In this document: positions 59,505 to 64,000 of the stretch, one piece after another
Numbering within the stretch: position 1 is the first letter of the stretch
Layout of the letters: every line of letters begins with the position of its first letter
Source: Actinomadura rudentiformis
Lineage (GTDB): Bacteria; Actinomycetota; Actinomycetes; Streptosporangiales; Streptosporangiaceae
Length of the DNA: 64,000 nucleotides
Reading direction: 5' to 3'
Assembly: GCF_008923185.1 (NCBI RefSeq)
Contig: NZ_WBMT01000012.1
Span: 1 to 64,000 of the forward strand
Program-made: the position numbers and the translations under genes
The notes under the pieces: generated by a model
Databases searched by the model: none
What the model was told of the DNA's origin: nothing
What the model saw: only the letters and a program-made list of their open reading frames with translations

Positions 59505-61450
59505 GTCTGCTCCTCCATCGCGTCCAGCAGCTCGCGCATGTCGACGAGTGCGGCCCGTGCCTGTTCGGTGACCACGTCGAGGGCCGCCTTGGCGTCGGTG
59601 GCGGTGCCGGCGAGGCCCGCCTCGGCGGCGCGTACGAGCCGGGAGGTGTGGTCGAAGACCGTCCCGCGCAATCCCATCGCGATGCGGTGGCGCTCCGCCA
59701 GGACCGCCTCGCCCGTACGGGCGGCCATGGTCTCCAGGGCGTTGATCTCCCAGCTCCTGCTGCGGGCGGCGACGGCCTTCCCCCAGGCCCAGAACGGCAG
59801 GAACGCCAGCACGGAGAACGTGCTGCCCGCGATCAGGCCGAACGCGAGCGCGAAGAAGGCGGCGCCGGGCTCGTTCGGATCCGGATCCAGCGCGAGCGCG
59901 GAGCCGATCGCCACTCCCCACGGGATGGGAGCGATGAGCACGGCAGGCCAGGTCGGTCTGCCCTTGCGGGCATAACAGGCCACGGAATAGACCGCGATCA
60001 GCTCCGCCACGAACCCCATGGCGAGTACGCCCAGGAGCGGTTCGGACATCTGCGCGGCGACGGCCGCCCAGATCGAGTCGGCGACGACCAGGGCGATGAG
60101 CGTGCCGTACGGGTTGCGCCGCCGCCACCACAGCGGAATCGCGCGGCCGAACAACGCCACCGTGACAAGCATCATGTCGACGAGCGACCAGCCCCGCAGG
60201 ATCGACTCTTCCTGGAGTGCGAAGGCCATGATGGTCGGCGTCCCCACGGAGAACGCGATGGCGGTGGCGTCGAGGACCTCCGGCCAGTCCAGGCCCAGCC
60301 GTGGCCTGGCCGGGGCGGTGGGGAGGACCGCGGCGACGGTCCAGCCGCCCGCCGGCGACGGGCCCGCGTCGAGCGTGCCCCCAAGCCCGGTCGCCCGTTC
60401 CCGCATGCCTGCGATTCCGCGATTGGTGCCGAGAGCAGGCACCACGCCGTCATCGCAGGGACGGTCGTTGGTGACCGTCACCTCCAGGGCGGCCGAGGTG
60501 TAGCGGGCCTCAACCTGCACCGGCGCGCCCGACGCGTACCGCATCGCGTTGGTCAGCGACTCCTGAACGATGCGGTACGCGGCGGTGGTGACCTCGGGAG
60601 GAAGCTTGCGCGGCCGGCCCTCGACCGTCAGCGAGACCGGGATGCCCAGCCTGCTGAGGCCGTGGCAGAGAGGCGGGAGCAACGACTTCAGCTCGCCGTC
60701 TCCGGCTCCCGGTCCCACGACGTCCACGAGCCTGCTCAGCGACTTGAGAACGTCGCGGCCGGTCTCTGCGGCGACCGTCAGGGCCCCGGTGGTCAGTTCC
60801 GGGTCGTCGAGGCGGGCGGCCGCGCCGCTGTGGACCACCACCGCGCTGAGATGGTGACCGGCGACGTCGTGAAGGTCGCGGGCGAGCCGCTCACGTTCGG
60901 ACTCCGCCGCGGCCCGGCGTTCCTGCTCGGCCTCGGCCAGACGGGCCGTCAACTCCAGCCGTCGCGCCTTGCGCTGGCGCCGGATCTGCCCCAGCGCGGT
61001 GATCGCCACATAGACGATGACGTTGGCGAGCACGTCCGACCACAGGTCCGTCCCGCCGCTCCAATGGGGGATGGAGGCCAGGCTGACCACGGTGCAGGCG
61101 ACGAAGGCGCCGATCAGCGCGGTCCGGGGACCGCGGTGCACCGCCAGCGAGTAGAGGGCGATCACGTCGGTCACCCCGTCGATCAACGTGTCGTCGGTGC
61201 CGATCGCCAGCTGCCCGACGCCGTCGACGAGAAGGACGGCCGCCAGCACCGCGACGGGCGCCACACGCCGCCAGATCAGCGCGACGCACGAGAAGGCGAC
61301 GGCGGCGTTGAACACCATCCACTGCCGCTCGTCCAGGGCCTCTTCGAGCGCGATCAGGTAGGTGAGCCCCAACTGGAAGGCCGCCGTGATCGCGGGCACG
61401 GCGAAGTCCGCCACGCTCGGCCACCGCTGGACGCCCCCGTCAGTCCTCAC
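59501..61450 (-). CDS. Sensor histidine kinase with a second, degenerate kinase-like half
   Basis: 649 aa. Half 1 (1-about 395): four or five TM helices, DHp with H194 in ERERLARDLHDVAGHHLSAV and a HATPase_c domain (YRIVQESLTNAMRYASG; GIAGMRERATGLGG). Half 2 (about 400-649): another TM bundle (IAFSVGTPTIMAFAL; MLVTVALFGRAIPLWW; LLGVLAMGFVAELIAVYSVA; FALAFGLIAGSTFSVLAFLP) and a second DHp-like helix, AERHRIAMGLRGTVFDHTSR. There the normal L-H-D is L-R-G, with no ATPase domain after it. The second half should be catalytically dead and may be a sensor or dimerisation module. Confidence 0.87.
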   Translation of the reverse strand: MRTDGGVQRWPSVADFAVPAITAAFQLGLTYLIALEEALDERQWMVFNAAVAFSCVALIWRRVAPVAVLAAVLLVDGVGQLAIGTDDTLIDGVTDVIALYSLAVHRGPRTALIGAFVACTVVSLASIPHWSGGTDLWSDVLANVIVYVAITALGQIRRQRKARRLELTARLAEAEQERRAAAESERERLARDLHDVAGHHLSAVVVHSGAAARLDDPELTTGALTVAAETGRDVLKSLSRLVDVVGPGAGDGELKSLLPPLCHGLSRLGIPVSLTVEGRPRKLPPEVTTAAYRIVQESLTNAMRYASGAPVQVEARYTSAALEVTVTNDRPCDDGVVPALGTNRGIAGMRERATGLGGTLDAGPSPAGGWTVAAVLPTAPARPRLGLDWPEVLDATAIAFSVGTPTIMAFALQEESILRGWSLVDMMLVTVALFGRAIPLWWRRRNPYGTLIALVVADSIWAAVAAQMSEPLLGVLAMGFVAELIAVYSVACYARKGRPTWPAVLIAPIPWGVAIGSALALDPDPNEPGAAFFALAFGLIAGSTFSVLAFLPFWAWGKAVAARSRSWEINALETMAARTGEAVLAERHRIAMGLRGTVFDHTSRLVRAAEAGLAGTATDAKAALDVVTEQARAALVDMRELLDAMEEQT

Positions 61451-61500
61451 GGGAATGACCTTATGGGGCCATTACCCAACTTTCAGCCATCTCTCAGGCC

Positions 61501-61971
61501 TCAGCCAGGAAGGCAGGGGGTGGTGCCGTTCAAAGTCATCTTGGGGTGGCGGCCGGCTTCGAGGCGGATCTTGAACGTGACGGACGGGTTGTCGCGGGTC
61601 ATGGCGAACGAGCGGTGTTCTCCCTTGCCGCGGGGTGGTTCGGCGAGGCGGTAGTCGCGGTCGCCGATCAGGCCGAGCATGATGCCGGTGGCCTGGTCGA
61701 CGAGCACGACGGGGGACGGGCCGGGGCGGAGCGGGAATTCGGCGCGCAGCGTCCGCTGCGCCCGCCCGTCCCCGCATGGGCCCGTCCGGTCGCTGAGCGT
61801 GCGGGGCCGGGCGCCTGGCCCGCCGAGGCGTTCGGCGCCGTCGCGCAGAACGTGGAAGGCGTCGGCTTCGAGGCGTTCGGAGGATTCCGAGAGTGCGGGC
61901 CCCCAGGCGCAACCTGTGACCAGGGCGGACCCGGTGATTCCCGCGAGAAGGCCGAACCCGACAGTGGACAC
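61501..61971 (-). CDS. Hypothetical lipoprotein
   Basis: 156 aa from GTG 61971. A lipid-modification motif (SALVTGC, Cys at about residue 21) follows a short hydrophobic N-terminus. The mature part has one Cys pair (GPCGDG and TPCLPG) and a beta-rich end (PSVTFKIRLEAGRHPKMTLN). No family is recognised. It lies 50 bp downstream of the kinase start region, reading toward it, and is divergent from the DUF2207 gene. Confidence 0.7.
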   Translation of the reverse strand: MSTVGFGLLAGITGSALVTGCAWGPALSESSERLEADAFHVLRDGAERLGGPGARPRTLSDRTGPCGDGRAQRTLRAEFPLRPGPSPVVLVDQATGIMLGLIGDRDYRLAEPPRGKGEHRSFAMTRDNPSVTFKIRLEAGRHPKMTLNGTTPCLPG

Positions 61972-62053
61972 GGGACGTAGCTTAGACGCGGAGTGCCGCT
62001 CTACTCCGTAGGGTAATCACTTCATTACGCAAGCACGCGGCGACGGTAGGGAC

Positions 62054-63040
62054 ATGCCTGAGGTGCGTGGCTGGTTCCGGGGCCTGGTGGTCACTGCGGG
62101 GATGCTGCTGGCCACCGTTCTCGCGCTGCCCGCGCACGCCGAGCCGCCGGGGGCCGAGAGCATCCCGACGTACGACGTGGTGCTCACGATCCGGTCCGAC
62201 GGGCTGCTGCACGTCCGCGAGACGATCACCTATGACTTCGATCGGGGCGGCGAGCACGGGATCGTGCGACGCATCTCGTACCGCAAGAACAACCGGCTGT
62301 TCGACATCCGCGACGTGCGCACCAGTTCCTCCACCGGCGCGCCGGCGCGGGCCGAGACCGCCAAGTTGCTGCACGACGTGCGCATCGACGTCGGCGACGA
62401 CCGGCGGCGGGTGCACGGGCGGCAGGCGTATGTCATCGAGTACGACGTGGCGTGGGCGTTCACCCCGTACGAGGACCATGACGAGTTGCAGTGGGACGCG
62501 CTCGGCAGCGACTGGGACGTGCCGATCGGGGAGGCGGCCGTACGGGTGGAGGGCCCTGTGCCGCTCAGGCGCGTCAAGTGCCAGGCGGGGACGGCCGGGT
62601 CCTCCACGCGGTGCCTGCGCGATCGCGACGGCCCGTTCGCGGTCGACTTCACGCAGAGCGGGCTGCGGCCGCGCGAGACGATGACCATCCGGGTCAGCCT
62701 GCCCAAGGGGGCGATCCAGGTGTCACCGCCGCACTACGCCCGTCCGCACTGGCAGGGAACGTGGGCGGGCACCGCTGCGCTTGCCTTGGCGCTCGCAGCC
62801 GTCGTCCTGCTGGCGCGGCGTCCCGCGCCCCCGTACGCCGGGGAGACGCTGACGGCGGTGGGCACGATGCTGATCGTCGCGGATCTCGCCGACGACATCC
62901 TGGTGCGCGGTTTCTGGGCGTTCTCGCTGGGTGACGGGTGTCTGGCGGGCCTCGCGCTGGTGATCACCGGAGCCGCCGCCGCCAGAACGCGGCGATCTCG
63001 GACAACGGAACACGCAGCGGTGACCGGATTGGGAGATTAG
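62054..63040 (+). CDS. DUF2207-type membrane-anchored protein
   Basis: 328 aa. A signal peptide (GLVVTAGMLLATVLALPAHA) is followed by a DUF2207-like extracellular domain (YDVVLTIRSDGLLHVRETIT; HGIVRRISYRKNNRLFDIRD; YVIEYDVAWAFTPYEDHDEL; ELQWDALGSDWDVPIGEAAV). Three C-terminal TM segments (AALALALAAVVLLA; GTMLIVADLADDILV; GCLAGLALVITGAAAA) come last. Family members are found in many bacterial envelopes; the function is unknown. It is 87 bp upstream of the wecA-like gene. Confidence 0.83.
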   Translation: MPEVRGWFRGLVVTAGMLLATVLALPAHAEPPGAESIPTYDVVLTIRSDGLLHVRETITYDFDRGGEHGIVRRISYRKNNRLFDIRDVRTSSSTGAPARAETAKLLHDVRIDVGDDRRRVHGRQAYVIEYDVAWAFTPYEDHDELQWDALGSDWDVPIGEAAVRVEGPVPLRRVKCQAGTAGSSTRCLRDRDGPFAVDFTQSGLRPRETMTIRVSLPKGAIQVSPPHYARPHWQGTWAGTAALALALAAVVLLARRPAPPYAGETLTAVGTMLIVADLADDILVRGFWAFSLGDGCLAGLALVITGAAAARTRRSRTTEHAAVTGLGD

Positions 63041-63127
63041 AGTTGGTCGGAACTCCGTCAGGACGAACAGATCGTCCTCGGCGGGCTTCTGAATCATTGG
63101 CGGCGACGGTGAGGGGAGGCGCAGGGC

Positions 63128-64000
63128 GTGCGCGAGTACCTGCTCACCATCCTGGTCGCCGCCCTCGTCACCTACTTGCTGACCCCGGCCGTGCGCAGTT
63201 TCGCCGTGTGGTTCGGCGCGCAGGCGGCGCCCCGCGACCGCGACGTCCACGTCATTCCGACGCCGCGACTGGGCGGGCTGGCGATGTTCGGCGGGCTGGC
63301 TGCGGCGCTCGTGCTCGCCCACGGCCTGCCGGTCATGGGCAAGGTCCTGGCCAACTCGGACATCGGCACCGGCAAGGCCCTGCTGCTCTCGGGCGGGCTC
63401 ATCGTGCTGGTGGGCATCGCCGACGACCGCTGGGGCGTGGACGCCCTGACCAAGTTCGCGGGCCAGGTCGCGGCCGCCGGCATCTTCGTCATGCAGGGCA
63501 TCCAGCTCTACCAGCTGCCCCTGCCCACCGGCGAGGCGATGTCACTGCCCCCGACGTACGGCGTGCCGCTGACCGTCTTCGTCGTGGTCGCCACGATCAA
63601 CGCGGTGAACTTCATCGACGGCCTCGACGGGCTGGCCGCGGGCGTGGTGGGCATCGCCGCGATGGCGCTGTTCTCCTACGCCTACCTGCTCTCGTTCACC
63701 AACGGGCTGACCACGCTGACCGGCTCGACCCTGACCGCGGCGGTGCTGGTCGGCATCTGCGCGGGCTTCCTGCCGCACAACTTCAACCCGGCGCGGATCT
63801 TCATGGGCGACACCGGGTCGATGCTCATCGGCCTGCTGCTGAGCGCCGCGACGATCATGCTGACCGGAACGTTCGATCCCGCCGTCATCGGCGCCTACGC
63901 CCAGATGCCGTTCTACGTGCCCATGCTGCTGGTGCCCGCGGTCGCGGCCGTGCCGTTCATCGACATGCTGCTCGCCGTCTGGCGCCGTACGAACCAGGGA
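63128..64000 (+). CDS. MraY/WecA-family undecaprenyl-phosphate sugar-1-phosphate transferase (partial)
   Basis: A polytopic enzyme, 291 codons visible, cut by the window end. GTG 63128 follows a GGGGAGG stretch. The diagnostic blocks are present: IPTPRLGGLAMF (binding loop), VGIADDRWGVDAL (DDxxD-type metal site), NAVNFIDGLDGLAAG and ARIFMGDTGSMLIGLL. It transfers a sugar-1-phosphate (GlcNAc in WecA/TagO types) from UDP-sugar to undecaprenyl phosphate, starting a wall polymer. In related actinomycetes this gene stands near the tsaC and atp genes; here a 12-kb island separates it from tsaC. Confidence 0.93.
   Translation, partial: MREYLLTILVAALVTYLLTPAVRSFAVWFGAQAAPRDRDVHVIPTPRLGGLAMFGGLAAALVLAHGLPVMGKVLANSDIGTGKALLLSGGLIVLVGIADDRWGVDALTKFAGQVAAAGIFVMQGIQLYQLPLPTGEAMSLPPTYGVPLTVFVVVATINAVNFIDGLDGLAAGVVGIAAMALFSYAYLLSFTNGLTTLTGSTLTAAVLVGICAGFLPHNFNPARIFMGDTGSMLIGLLLSAATIMLTGTFDPAVIGAYAQMPFYVPMLLVPAVAAVPFIDMLLAVWRRTNQG

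Overview
The window is high-GC, densely coded DNA with GC-rich third codon positions and many GTG starts. It looks like a filamentous actinomycete chromosome. Gene content (actinobacterial Rho with a long Arg/Gly/Asp/Glu-rich insert, F420-type oxidoreductase, PF04672-type methyltransferase, ECF sigma factors, NrtL beside lysA) suggests the Streptosporangiales or relatives; that placement is inference.

Two blocks are conserved housekeeping DNA, both on the + strand. Block 1 (36.2-45.1 kb) is tRNA-Arg(CCG), a stand-alone response regulator, NrtL, lysA, hom, thrC, thrB and rho: the aspartate-family pathway to lysine and threonine, then the termination factor. Block 2 (47.8-50.9 kb) is rpmE, prfA, prmC and tsaC: ribosomal protein L31, release factor 1, its methylase and the t6A enzyme. 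A WecA/MraY-type glycosyltransferase starts at 63.1 kb and runs off the end. A sensor kinase/response regulator pair lies between rho and rpmE.

The rest is accessory. From 1 to 16 kb there are two SRPBCC proteins sharing an almost identical segment, a methyltransferase, an acyl-CoA synthetase, a serine hydrolase, an LVIVD-repeat secreted protein, a heavily deleted ABC sugar permease remnant, an unusual luciferase-like/FAD-oxidase fusion, an L,D-transpeptidase and a secreted protein ending exactly in LPVTG. From 16.1 to 19.9 kb a minus-strand group (GDP-mannose dehydratase, sugar C-methyltransferase, aldo-keto reductase, GDP-mannose-hydrolase-like Nudix protein) points to a branched GDP-sugar. 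From 20 to 32 kb there is a run of regulator-enzyme pairs (ROK, MarR/esterase, TetR/methyltransferase, MerR/imine-reductase-like), several with clear intergenic palindromes, plus a peptidase coupled to a DUF1707-membrane-LuxR fusion.

From 32 to 36.3 kb is a decayed mobile region. A copy of the tRNA-Arg 3' end lies about 2.1 kb from the intact tRNA, and between them are a frameshifted tyrosine integrase, a SUKH-like gene and a small ORF. A serine-recombinase C-terminal remnant lies just outside.

From 50.9 to 63 kb a lineage-specific island separates tsaC from the wecA-like gene. It has a SARP/BTAD-type regulator, an ECF sigma factor overlapping a one-TM propeller-like putative anti-sigma factor, several small secreted basic proteins (one frameshifted, one reduced to a remnant), a degenerate transposase, and a second two-component system whose kinase carries a second, apparently inactive kinase-like half. 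The best candidate for an undescribed system is this sigma factor/anti-sigma/secreted-protein island. The 20-bp tandem repeat that forms the hom translation start is the most striking cis structure.
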